From Nymphaea colorata (lineage: Eukaryota; Streptophyta; Magnoliopsida; Nymphaeales; Nymphaeaceae): a DNA stretch of 64,000 nt. The notes below the pieces were generated by a model, which worked only from the letters and a program-made list of their open reading frames with translations, was not told where the DNA came from and did not search any database. The translations under genes were made by a program, and so were the position numbers. This document shows positions 24,296 to 36,456 of the stretch, one piece after another. The stretch is taken from positions 24,080,981-24,144,980 of the forward strand of contig NC_045147.1 of the NCBI RefSeq assembly GCF_008831285.2. Direction: 5' to 3'. Every line of letters begins with the position of its first letter. Position 1 is the stretch's first letter.

Positions 24296-27230
24296 TGACT
24301 ACCTTTTAAAGGGTTCTGCTGTTATTCTTTGATTCTTTTGTGTATGAATCCCATTATAGTCACAACTCCGAAGGTTTTTGTTGAATGGGTTTCTTGTGAT
24401 GCCAATTAGTTGTTGGCAGACCGATATATGCCTCTCGAATTTTTGTCTGTCCTTGAATAGCTGCCATGAAAAGTATGTATTCACAAATGACATCAGCAGG
24501 ATGGTTGTTTGCCCTACGATTATCTCTTTTTTGTACACTGGAACAGAAATACTAAGGGGTTGATAGTACATGTGTATCTCTCTCTCTCTCTCTCTCTCTC
24601 CCTTGTATAAATTTCAATTTTGGGTCGCTGTGTGTGTATCGATGTGTGGCTTTTTTTGTAGTTCTTGTGTTGTCAGTTGGAAACCCACCTGATCCTTTTA
24701 CCAGATTGAAATTGGCAATTCCTGATTTATTATTATAGTCTTTAACAGTCCTGTCTTTTCCTGTCCAATGTAATTTGTGGGCACGTTCTTATGCTTTGTT
24801 GCACAAAGTCATGGACCGAAGGTTTGTCTAGTTGATGATGGTTGCCATGATCTTGTTTTCCTTGACTTTGAATTGATCAGAGAAGCTGATGATGCTTACC
24901 ATGATCTGCTACTTGACCTGTCAATATCTCTCCTTTGTATAAACGGTCCTCTTCCACGGAACTGCGGAAGGCTAATTTGAGATTATATGTCTGCGACAAA
25001 CTTTCTTAGGGGCTCTACCATTTGCAGATTTGTTATTTGCGGGGATTATTATGTACTGGGTTCCTGTCCATACAGAGGAGGTCCCTGTCATGTGACGCTG
25101 CTACCTGTAGTGCTTTGGGTTCCAACGTCCATGAACGAATAATCAGACAACTTTGAACGGAATCACCTTTCACGGTCTCCATGGTTTAGCATTAGAAAAT
25201 GGAAAAAAAAAGGAAGATTGTCGATGATTTGTAAATTGGAAAGCAGTACGTCGTTCAACAAATTCAAAGTGGATGCTCGTTCGGCGCGGGCTAGAAAATC
25301 TTGCAAGGGGAAAAGGGACAAGCTTCTACTGTTCTACATGCCCAATTCGTTTCTTCTTTTTTCCCATGAAAAGGTTGTCTATTTGCCGGAGAATGCGAAG
25401 TAATGCCGGGATAGAAAGACAAGATAGAGATGAAGAAGGTGTAGATGAAGAAAAAACAACAAACTTGCAAGTGCAAAACAAACTGTAGATCAATCTAAAT
25501 TGGCATTGAATCCATTGATTGTTGAAGATGAAAATCATAGGATCATGTGTAGTGATGTCAATATATCTGATTTTGATTAAATGTCCAACCAAACCGTTTG
25601 GAAAAAATGGGTTATGAAATGAATTTTATATCCGATTTAAGAAATTAGATTGTATTTGGACATAAAAAAGACATCCAAACCAATCTGGATGTACCTATAT
25701 ATTTGATCGGGTTCAGATTTGGATTTGACTTGCATTTAGTTTTAAATAAAATATTTTATATATAATGCCCTTACATTTTGAAAGTCAGCTATATTCAGTT
25801 TAGAATTGGGATTCACATTCAGATGTGAGTTCAAATATCAGATTTGGATTGAACTCAGATTGTGAAATCGAATTTTGGATGCAGATACAACTTTTTTTGT
25901 TTGCATTTAAATCTGAAATCGAATCAGAATATGTGGACAACTATAAAGGTGGATATGGATAAAAGTACATCTGGTTCGAATACGATCCATTGACATACCT
26001 AATCATGTAAAAGTTTGTCAAAATCTGACATGTGAGATAGGCTACAAGATTATTGAAAATCTGTTGGAATATGCAAAACAAAGAGACCAAAGCTCACCGC
26101 TTGATGAATCGCTAATCAACAGAGAGACCAAAATGGCGGCTTGATGAACTGGTAATCAATAAGGAACCCAGCTAGTTTGATGTCATATAAAAATCAAGTA
26201 CCGAAATCAAATGAAAAAAATTAGAGATGATGCCGAAGAGGAAGGATAAAAATATGCAGAATTCGGCTTACAAGATTTACAACCATGCAAAAAAATTATG
26301 TTTCCTTTTCTCTCATTATAGGCTTATAGTTTAACCTTTAAATGCGTACTTATACAAGTTACAAAATTCTAAACTTATTTACTGTGAGTTGCAATGAGTT
26401 TCAAAAACAGAGATAAAATTCTATCTCTTTATAGAATTTGAACTGATCATTTTTTTTAAATATACTTCCACACGTTATAGATTCTAATAAAAAGGTTATC
26501 CACATAATTGCTTTCGTCCTTGAATTATGTGAACTCACTCAAATGAAGAATGGCTCCTAAATGAAGCACGCACTCATGGCGAACACCATCCTTTTGGTCA
26601 GACAACTTGCAAAATATTGTAGTATTCTTATCATAGTATCTAAATACTGAGTATATATACTGAAAATAGAGTGATATTTCGTCGGTCACTACCTTAAGAT
26701 ACACTTCTCTTTGTGGGTATACACTTCTCTTTGTGGGCAATCCGGGGTTCCCCAGTAACCTGGTTAATTCTGTCAGCAGCAGCACTTTTACGTATCAAAT
26801 TTTGCATTGTCTATGTTATCAGCTACTGTGAACAACGTTTATTAGAAAAATGTTTCAGCATTTGTGATTTGAGAAAGGCAGCAGTTCATGCAAAAGAATG
26901 GACATTATTGAAACGCCAGCATCCTCCCAATTAGAGCAGCTTTTTGTCAAGCTTGAGTCTGCTTCTTTGCATCCTAATTTCGAAATCCGGTGCAACTTTG
27001 CCTGAACTGGAGCCTGATATTTCAAATTCAAAATTTCTTTGAACAAGTTATGGGTTTCAAATTACTTAGATCTGGGTTCTGTTGCAGCTGGTCCCACACG
27101 ACCTAAAGTTCAGATCCAGATCCAACTCCCGGTTGGTACCCAAACTCACGGTTGCAAGTAGGAAGGAATCGCATTCTTGATTCTCAACTTAAACAGGGGA
27201 CGAGATGTTCATCTCTCTCTCTCTCTCTCT
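24296..27230. other. Intergenic, with a (TC)n run and one small hAT-like element
   Basis: The first few hundred bases are the 3' UTR of the COBRA-like gene. There is a (TC)n run at about 24577-24601, a hAT-like element at 25550-26001 (listed separately) and a 20-bp tandem repeat at about 26699-26738. A (CT)n tract at 27212-27230 lies just before the DPD1-like locus. No coding pattern was seen. Confidence 0.5.
25550..26001. mobile_element. Non-autonomous hAT-like DNA transposon, 452 bp
   Basis: The left end TAGTGATGTCAAT and right end ATTGACATACCTA are imperfect inverted repeats (11 of 13 match). They are flanked by 8-bp direct repeats, ATCATGTG (25542-25549) and ATCATGTA (26002-26009), 7 of 8 identical; 8-bp duplications are typical of hAT. 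The interior is repetitive (GATTTGGATT/GAATCAGAT-like words) with no transposase. The mismatches suggest an old insertion. Confidence 0.65.
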
Positions 27231-28777
27231 CAAGATGGCCGTTCTTCATCTTTCTCCATTCAGGTAATTTCCGGGTTTTCAGTTATTCTTTTAAGCTGCA
27301 GGTGTTACTTTGTTGGCAACTGGCTTATCTCTTCTTACTAGTCTACTGTATCGCGTCTTTATGCGCCTGTCCCCGGGCATGATTTTTGCGATGTGCTGAA
27401 GGTTATGGGGTCGTGCTTTTGTTATTAGTTAATGGTGTAAGAATTAGTGAACAAAATTACCGCATTCTTTCATTTGCTTCTTCTTTTCTGGAGTCTGCTG
27501 CCCGTTTGTTTCTATGTGCTTCTTTAATTGGAACGGCGAAAAAGAATTCCGTGCGTCTGGCTAGGGCTACACGAAAACTTTCATGTTGAAGAAGGTCAAG
27601 AGTTCAATGCCCATGGTCTGCCATTTGTCTGATAGGTTTTCTTAGAACGAGCTTGACTGCATGTACACTGGACTTCAATGCGTCCTTAGCTGAATATTTC
27701 AGCTGTAGGTGTTTTCTTTGCGATATCATAGATGTGGTTTCCACGTCCAAAAACGTAGGAGCCAATGCATAAATTCGGTTTTACAAGGATATAACTGTCA
27801 CTATCTTAAACCTTCTTGTCATATAAACCGCTCTCTGTACATTAAAATATTGTTTTTTCTATTAGTTTCCAGTTTTCAGACACCAAGATAACGCCCATGC
27901 TGTTATTTGACAAAAGGGTACCCTCCACTGAGCAATTCAACTAGATTACATTTCACTCAAGTGTATATGTGTGCACGAGTGTGTGAATATATGTAGAGAG
28001 CCGGTTGAAAGCTGAAGAACTTCCAAGGAACAAAATTAGACGTTTTCCAGGTTCATTCACCTTACCTGGGGAGGAATGGGCGAGTGGGCAAATTGCTTTA
28101 TGCACCATATTGCCTGCTTCTCAGCTTGCTTCGTATTTTGTATAGGACAGCCAAAGAAACTCGTTTGAAGGAAAGACTTCACATATATGAAATCAGAAGC
28201 AAAAAATGAGAAATAATAATCTTCTGAAAGATTATTTGAAGAATGAATTTTTTCTTTAAAGGTCTGTGTATCATGGGGTTGTTCCCACTATGCATTATGG
28301 AAGATGGCTGGATTGCTTTCTTTCCTATTGAACCATTGGGGCATAGAAGAACCAAATGCCTCCTTTTACAGGTGCATCAAAAGTATATTCTTTCTTGAGC
28401 TCGATTTTCTGTAAGTTGTATCGTGTTTTTGTTCATTGACTCATTTCTTATTGGTGATGTTGCTGATTTTAGTTTCTTAAGTGTTCAGCTAAGTCACAAT
28501 GTTAGCTCCCAGGCTAACATATAACTCACACACCCACATAAGAGCAACCCAGCCTCTGAGACAAGATAATTGGAGTATATATCCCATTAGGGTAAACTCC
28601 CTCATAACATATATAAGTATGAGGTAACAGGGTTGGTTTATTATCCTATTCTACTCACCCGACCCAAACACGACCTGACTCATTTGGTAACACACATGGA
28701 TATGGTACGGTTCTGGTATGGGTGCAGAGATATGGCTATGGACATGGAAACTTTAGAAAATGTGGGTATGGGGATAC

Positions 28778-28778
<1 letters not shown>

Positions 28779-28867
<89 letters not shown>

Positions 28868-28888
28868 TATATGTGTGTGTGTGTGTGT
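28779..28888. repeat. Compound microsatellite (AT)n-(AG)n-(GT)n
   Basis: (AT)n at 28779-28818 runs straight into (AG)n at about 28819-28862, then (GT)n at about 28873-28888. It lies in the first intron of the DPD1-like locus, inside a degenerate stretch rich in GGATATGG and GGGTATGG words (about 28690-29100) that looks like an old repeat with no clear ends. Confidence 0.9.
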
Positions 28889-30871
28889 GCAAAATAATAA
28901 TGAAAGCAACATTTAAATAAAGAAGTGATGTAAATAAGAACATTACTTGTTAATGAATAATAACTCTAAAAAACTAAATGAAAACTGAGTTGGAAAAAAT
29001 TAAATAAAGTAAAATTAAGCAGTTTGGATCAATTTTGATCTAAGAAGTAAACAGGTGTGTCCAAGTACCCTACTTTGGGTACGGGTATGGACCTTCTTGA
29101 AGTACGAATGGTGACTTAGGTATTAAGATAAAAACCGTAGTCATATCAATATCTATTTCAACATATTAGGTTTCTATAATGATGCAAGGCCAATTTTCAT
29201 AGATTTAGGAGTCAAAAAAGAAAACATCCAGCTTGAAATGCCATTTCCAGCATGATGAAGTGGTGCTTCATTTTGCTGATCCAGCTTTTGTTTTGTTGAT
29301 AATAATTTTTTAATGTATAGCTGATATTCTATTGAAAGAAAATTACTTTTGGATTGATTGGTAGAAGTTAATGTTCGCTTATAGTTTTAGAGTATTGACA
29401 TTTTACATAGTGATTGCTGGATCATGATATTGATCTAATTAAGCTACATTACTGTGGAAGAATATGAATGTCCTACTGTTGAAATCACTTTACCATAAAT
29501 GGTATTCATGTTTCTTATTAGAGTTAAAAATCCTGTAAGAGTTGAGAAACTATGTCAACCTCAGAAATGGTCTAGTCTTCTTTTATTTAAATATGCTATA
29601 TACACTGTTCTTCAATAGTGCTTTGTTCTTTCATTGTGCAAGTCAGTTGGTCTTGAATATATTTTGCTTCACAGGTGGAAAGGTCTTGGTCCCATTTTAC
29701 TGCACTCTGTAATAAGTTATCAAAAACCTGGTCTGCCAGTCCTATGGATTGCCCATAATGCTCGCCTCTTTGACGTCCCTTTTATCATTGAAGGATTCAG
29801 TAGATGCTCTATGGGAGTTCCCTCAGGTTGGCTTTTCCTTGAAACACTTCCCTTTGCTTGTGAGGTGGTGAAATCTGAAGGTAAAATATTTCTTTGTCAT
29901 TATTTCTTGGTCTGACATTTGTAATTTAATTTTCTTCCATGCTCCTCCTCCTTGAATTTGCTTTATGGCTTTTGAAATGCTGTCCTTATACAATTCTAAG
30001 GACAGGATAGCAGCCCACACAGGAAAGGAGTGAGGTTTGTGTATTTGTGTGTGTGTATATGAGAAAGGACGAGAGAGTTCCACTCGTTCTCTAATTCTCA
30101 AGAGGATGACAGGAAAAGAAAAACTGAACAACCGAGGGAGCATAGACCAGGAATTCTTTGAACCGTACCATTTTGCCAATTCGCAACAGCATAGACCAGG
30201 AAATCTTCACTATTCAGAACAAACCAAAAGTCTACATTCGTCAATGCATTATTCTTATTGTTTAATCAATGGTCTGTATGATTATTTGATAAGTATAGGT
30301 GAATCTGTGTTAAGAATGATCAGTATTGTTCCTTAACCTTTATATGGGCCTTAACTTCGCTTTCTCTTCTGAAGTTGGTGTAAGAAGTTGGTATTAAAGA
30401 AATGGTAGGAAGCACTTTAGTGGTTTTTCAGCAAAAATGTTCTCACAGGAACCTCTTGATACAGTATTCCTTTCTTCCCTTTCCAGTCTACCTGCAGCCC
30501 AAGAAATCCTTGCACTCCATGGGGTGCAAGCCCTTCCATTCCCAAAAATTTCCATCTTGGAAGATACTATTTGTTTTCTCATTAATTGCCTAATTTTCTA
30601 TTTAGGAGGTTCATGTTGGATATGATGTAAGTGTAATCTTTTGCTTTTCTGAAATTTCTCAATTGGTTTTTATCTTTAGCGTTTTAATTAATTAGACTTT
30701 ACTTTCTGTTCTTTTTCCTATAAAAACCACTTTCAATTAACGCACATTTGAAAAAGTCAATGAACTAAAGTAAAGAACCAATATGATTATGCTAATCAGT
30801 TTTTGGCAACCGCATTTCATTCTATACTCTGATAATGGAATTTTAACCTCTTTTTATTGCTTGTTATACAG

Positions 30872-30976
30872 TTAACAAATGGTTCCAACTTGAACGCCTC
30901 TTCTTTAGTAACAGGCGAAAGAATAGTTCACTCTGCACCATGTTAAAACTCAATGCTGCTGAAGAGATTGTCACTT
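30872..30976 (+). other. Cryptic exon candidate in the second DPD1-like intron
   Basis: A 105-base open stretch is bounded by a good acceptor (TTGTTATACAG, ending 30871) and a consensus donor (CTT|GTAAGT at 30977). It is phase 1 on both sides, so it fits between the flanking exons, but joining it to the next exon creates TGA at the junction. The peptide (starting VNKWFQLERLFF) is not recognised and is not part of the DPD1 family. It may be a poison exon or chance. Confidence 0.3.
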
Positions 30977-30994
30977 GTAAGTTACAGATACCTT

Positions 30995-31233
30995 CTAGTG
31001 ACGGAGAGGTTCATCTATGCCACCGGGAGCGAGGCTCGAAGGCCTCCCCATTGCCCATGCTTCCAGAGTCCTAAGCTGTGTTCGCGTCAACGATAACAGC
31101 GGTGCACCCTTCAACTTGGATGTTGCGCCCTACCACCTTAAGACACAGGAGCATAGTGCACCCGGGAATCGAAGTAAAGACCTGCCTTTTTATAGGCCCC
31201 TAGCCCAACCAGCTACGCTATGCCCCCTGAGGC
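30995..31233 (-). mobile_element. tRNA-derived SINE, 239 bp, in the DPD1-like intron
   Basis: Read on the minus strand, it starts GCCTCAGGGGGCATAGCG and contains an RNA polymerase III A box (TAGCGTAGCTGG, 31220-31209). About 36 bases later there is a B-box-like TTCGATTCCC (31173-31164), as in tRNA-derived SINEs. It is flanked by direct repeats TACAGATACCTT (30983-30994) and TACATATACCTT (31234-31245), 11 of 12 identical, interpreted as the target-site duplication. No long poly(A) tail is visible at the 3' end. No second copy was seen in this window. Confidence 0.75.
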
Positions 31234-31747
31234 TACATATACCTTAAAAGCAGCAACTTAAACTTGAATTGCTGTTCAGTTCTTATCACGAAAGTTAGAT
31301 AATTGGTGATGGATCGGTGGAGCAGTGTAACTGGCACATGTCATCCACTACCAAGGTAGGTCAAGTTGGCTCCCTCATAGTTGATATATTTGGTGCTTGA
31401 GTATTACTTCATTAAAGCAGCCTTCTTCATGTTTAGGCATTTAGCAGATGCAAACTTAACTTACGAGTGTGGATTCTTCATCCGTCAAGATTTCAAGATT
31501 TCTGGACAGGTTTCCTGATCGGCCTTCTTAATGGCATTGACAGGTTTCTGTTTCCTTTGCAGGATCAAAGGTGCAGTTTGTATCATTGGCGTCCCTTTGC
31601 ATTCACTATGACATCCAACCTGCTGGTACAGCCCACGGAGCAATGTCTGATGTCCATACACTGTCTTTGGTGCTTCAAAGGATGACATACGATTTGTTGC
31701 TGAGCATCTCAATTCTTCTGCAAAGATCTTTCATAGCACCAGCTTAA

Positions 31748-34700
31748 CTCCCTAGTTTATGCAACCGTAAATTACAATATGCTCCGTGTTATGTGGTCTG
31801 CCCATCTTCATATTTAAATTAGTGGCAGAAATCTCCTCCTTCTATGGGTTGCTGGCTTCTACTGTGAATCTGTGATCACAGAAAGGTATTTTATTTTTGG
31901 ACTACTGTCCCATGCCCCATTATCAAGAAGGCAAACGTGCCAAGTGAAAGGTCCTGTCAAAGGTATGTTGGCAGGCCTTCGATCAGTAAAACTGTGAGGT
32001 TCCCTATCCACAGAGAAACTGAGATTTGGCCTGGCAGCAATTGACCCCTTATGATTGGGTTTCAAGATCTTCGTGGTGGCTTTCATGAATGAGGCTGTTG
32101 GTATGATGTCTTTCCCTTACCAGTTGAATCTACTTTTACCGGTATTGCAGCTACACCATCTTTGTATACGCTAGGCTTAGTTGGAACTCTACTATATTCT
32201 GGCTACAGGGACTTACCGTGGGTGGTGTCAAGACTTTCCTGACTAAAAGCAGTCTAAATCATACCCCTGCATTTAATATTCATATTTAAATATATAGCAG
32301 AGTGCTACTTTCCAGGAAATTCTATTGCCAAGATTTAGTTTTTGCTCTTGAGGTCATGTTGAGATTCGGCTTTTGTAGAGAGATTTTGCTTGAGATCCAG
32401 TTGCGTGTTGGATTGGCCCGTTTACCCTTTTGGAAAGGCTCATTGTGAAGCACTTGGATGATGTTTCGTGCAGCATCCGAACTGCATGCGCGAAATCTCC
32501 GGGGGGGTCACTTACATTTGTCTTGTCGCTTTCACATTATTTTATAGTTCTTAGCTTCGTAGTGACCATATTATACACAAGTAGGTAAACAATTATTATT
32601 AAAAGCCAAAAGATGTTTGAGTTGTTAGTAGCTTTGTAATAAGAAAACAAGTTCCTTGTTCTTTCATAGGTCTACAGAATTGAACCAACAGCTGGGGGTT
32701 AGGTTCTTCTAGCTTATTCTCAACACAAATGTCACTTTTAATGGAAAAGCTGCTGTTTACGTAAGAAACTTGTCCATTTTAGTTTAATTTATCGTTAAGA
32801 AACTTGAACATTTTAGTTTAATTTATCGTATCTAAGGTCATCTATGGAATTACTTAAAAACTCAACGGCATCAAATAGATAAAAATGGAGTGCTGCCGTA
32901 TAAAGTTTGTGGTTTAATCCCATGAGCAGTCAACTAGTCTTTGAAGAATTGCCAGCTCTTTCTCTGGTAAAGCATGTGCAAAAGAATTATTCCTTTGCAT
33001 GCACAAGAACATTGCTTTCATGAAAAAAATAGAACTATTGAATATACTTTTTTTTTTATTTTTCATAATTTTGCAAATCAAAGTCTAGAAATGTTATGTG
33101 TATAATTTATTTATTCCTAGAATGTGATTTTAGATCATGTGGTTCAAACATGCAAACGGCTTATGAAGCACTTAAAAGATCAACTGCTCACAAAGCACGG
33201 GGCCTCATGAAGAATTCTTGCTTTTTTTTTCTCTCTCCTCAAGAGACAAATCTAGGTAGACACTGAACTCCTTACCAAGTTGTGCCAATAGAAACCTGCA
33301 CTAGTCATAACTACATTCAACTTAAAGGTCTTTAAGTACGAACCCTCTAACCCTTATTGTTCACTAAACCGGTTTGTAGGGAGATTAAGGCCACAAAGAT
33401 ATAGTGATGATAATAAGAGAACCAACACACTGAATTTTCAATGATGTCAACTCAAAGAGAAAAGGAATCTTATGGGGGAAATAAATGCAATTGTAATGCT
33501 TGACACCCATTAATTTGAGAGAATGTCTTGATAGAAAGGTTAAGGGATTCAAGGGCATGTCGGTCAAGGCACGGGGCGTCTCAGGTCCTGATATGATTTG
33601 ATGGCTCATATGTTGTGTTAGGTCAATAATCGTTTTGTAAAATCAAACGTCTGTTGCTTTCGATGTGACAAAGTTTTAGGTCGTTCAACTAAATTAAGTG
33701 GGCAGCTCAGTAAGAGTTAAAACATTTCAGTAGCCCAAAATGTTTTCTGCAGAAGATAAACATTATTCAAGGACTACAATTACCTCATACTACTCCAAGA
33801 GTAATCATGTACACTCTATGATCAAATGCGTTGCCTTAGTCCTTCTTCTATGCAATTAGCTATGGATAATTAAAAAAAAAAAAAGAGAAAACATTTGGAA
33901 CTGTTTCTCCCAGAAATATTTAGGAGCCACATGAGTGTTTGGGCTTTAAAATAGCCCAGTGAGAGGAAAACCAAAATAATAATGCTTCTTCCAAACATTT
34001 ATTGACACTGAAAATGATTTTTTTTTCTTTACGTCGTAATGGGTGTACCACTTTCTACTCTCTTAGAGTTTGTGTGAAACTCTAATCGGGGGACTGTCTT
34101 TATGCTAGTGACGAAAAGGATGTCATACGTTGGCAAATATGGGGAGCGATTAATAAGGCTACTTATGGAGAAGGAAAAAATTGATGCTAGAATGCTTACC
34201 ACGAAAATTCTCTGTGATGGAACTTGGCTACAGCCGGCCACCAGTGATTCTGCTTCCCATCTTCTGTCCACTCTTTATGATGTTACTTCGCCGGTTAAAT
34301 GATTTCCTGAACTCTCTCTCGCCCTCGCTCATGTGTGTGTGTTTTATTTCCAAAATAAGGGAATCGATTGAGGCTGTAGAGTTGTTTATTTGGAAGTTGC
34401 ATGATTCCTGAGCTATGATCATGCATGCCTTACGTTTGGGGAATCAAAGATTCCTGCAAATGCGACTATAACGGTACAAGATTTTATTCCAACTATCGCA
34501 TGGACCTCATGCCATTCAGCACATGGACACGAGTCAAACCACTCCCACCAAAATTAAGTTCATACAACTATGTTGGACAAGCAACCATCAACCACTCATG
34601 CTCCAAATTCCATGTCATTGTTGTATATTCTCTTCGAACTATATGTCATCAATTCTAACATATATATATATATTATTTATATTTATGTAAAGGCAAATTG

Positions 34701-35700
34701 AAGGAAAATTATTCTTTTATCCATAGTCACCTAGCTCACTTATGAAAGTCATCTGATTCATCATGATGACGGACTACAAGAAAAACTATGATAAAAATGC
34801 GAAATACATTTTTTTCATTTAATATTAGTCTTTTTTTTATTGTATTTTTTATCATTATTTTTCTTTCAACTATCCATCAATATGAATTAAACCATGAGTG
34901 AGTTGGACGACTATGGCGTATATATATATATAAAGAGAGAGAGAGAGAGAAATTGGTAGATCCCATATTGTTAGGTCGGGATAAAAATAAGACCCTTTAC
35001 ATTATTGCTTAAAGGATATTTTTAAATAAATAAAAGGATCTTAATGTGTTTAGAAAAACTAATATGATATTAAACATGTTTTAATTTAAGTTATTTACAA
35101 AAAATGAGGGTCCCTACATTATCAAAATTTTAATGTTATATGAGCCGTTCAATTTCTCCTATTATCAAAATACAATTAAAATAAAAATAATTAACTTAAT
35201 ATATGTTTCCCATCAACTTATTACTAAGATTGTATCTATAAGATTAGATAAAAAAGCACCTTAATAGTTGTATCTAAGCAATTTGGTTTTTTTGTTTGAC
35301 CTAATGGTTTGAGACCTACATATATATATAAGTTCACTCTTAACTTGTTCTCATTAAAATAGATATGTTTCAAGTGGATAAATTTTGATTAATTTTATTG
35401 ATTTTTGTTAAATGAAGAAAAGACTTTATGTCGTCTAACTTGTAGTATCTTGAACGTTAAGCTCTACCAAGAAACTTTTGTAGATGAATGAAAGGTTGAA
35501 CTTACAGAAAGAAAAAACTAGCTGTCTAAACAAGTGTAAGAAATGCTAACATGGGTGTTCAAGTTTTAATCTTCATCATCTTCAAACTTCTCAATACAAT
35601 TATAACTTATAAATACAATTATTTACTGAATGAGTTATCCTTTTCTTCAATAAAAAGTCATGGTAAAGACTAATTTTTACAAAGGAAAAGTTTGTGGCGA

Positions 35701-35744
<44 letters not shown>

Positions 35745-35886
35745 ACTTTATCTTTATAAAGTTATTAAAAAAGTGATGAACATTTTCATATCTAATATTA
35801 ATTTACAATTTTTTTATTTTTGATTTTTTTCTCCATTGTTCATTTACTTTAAATGAACAATTTTGATTAAATGAGAGTGACTTGGA

Positions 35887-35927
<41 letters not shown>

Positions 35928-36113
35928 AAGAACCACGTGTTCGAGTGTGGCTTCGTTGATTGCAGAGCCAAGTTCACCCAAAAGCTGATGACGCAATTCT
36001 GTTGAAGTCACTAACACCATTGCGCGTGGAACTGCACTCTGTTAAAAGAAAATGACAAGTTGGGGTACGTGAAATTTCGGAGTTGTTTTGGGCATCGCTT
36101 GAAATTCTGTGAC
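31748..36113. other. Intergenic, no supported gene; AT microsatellites
   Basis: A 34-bp tandem duplication near 32760-32825 (AAGAAACTT…TTAGTTTAATTTATCG) and (AT)n runs at 35703-35742 and about 35890-35923. Between 34660 and 35900 the DNA is very AT-rich. Short open frames (34102-34302 and 33385-33609 minus) have no recognisable features. The last 200 bases should hold the Di19 promoter. Confidence 0.5.
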
Positions 36114-36120
36114 TATAAAA
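36114..36120 (+). promoter_or_regulatory. TATA box of the Di19 gene
   Basis: TATAAAA on the + strand, about 340 bases before the start codon. This implies a leader of roughly 310 bases with no upstream ATG before 36457 that I noticed. Confidence 0.55.
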
Positions 36121-36456
36121 TGGGGAAGTTCGTACGCACCCACGACGGTGACTCTCACGTTGGCGGACAGGGAGAGAGAGGGGCAGCGCCTTTTCCTTCT
36201 CAGTGGGGCTTTTGCTCTTTCCTTCTCCAACTAGACCATCGAACTCTCATAGCTAAATCTGCAGATTTCTGGAGTTCTGTGAAAGATAACCCACGAATTC
36301 TTTGGCAGAGGCTGCCCGGTGCCTCCATTTCTGTTTATTGTGTTCGTTGAGGCAGAGAACCGGACTGAGAGTCGGGCTTTTTCCGGCGATCTTTTTCAGT
36401 TTCTGTTTGGGGAGATTAGGGTTTTTGAATTGGGGAAAATTGGGGAAACCTTGATT

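Larger units (their letters stand above)
27583..31747 (+). pseudogene. DPD1-like 3'-5' exonuclease, 5'-truncated (probable pseudogene or remnant gene)
   Basis: Two exons clearly encode the second half of a plant DPD1-type DEDDh exonuclease: 29675-29880, with WIAHNARLFDVPF (Exo II, N…FD) and GWLFLETLPFACEV, and 31563-31747, with AHGAMSDVHTLSLVLQRMT (Exo III, HxAxxD). They join in phase 1 and end at TAA 31745-31747. A weaker first segment, 27583-27635, ends MVCHLSD with AG|GT in the required phase 2 and resembles the MVCRPEVPR that I recall just before this exon in DPD1. This gives 147 residues, about half the normal length. No DxE (Exo I) motif was found upstream, and an in-frame TAG precedes the segment. 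DPD1 degrades organelle DNA in pollen and senescing leaves. Without the Exo I aspartate and glutamate the product should be inactive. An alternative start is a short exon MAVLHLSPFR (27235-27263), also phase 2. Confidence 0.65.

Noticed and set aside
27235-27263. Short exon MAVLHLSPFR as the start of the DPD1-like gene
   Set aside because: Phase 2 and a good donor make it possible, but ten residues after a (CT)n tract carry no family signal; kept only as an alternative.
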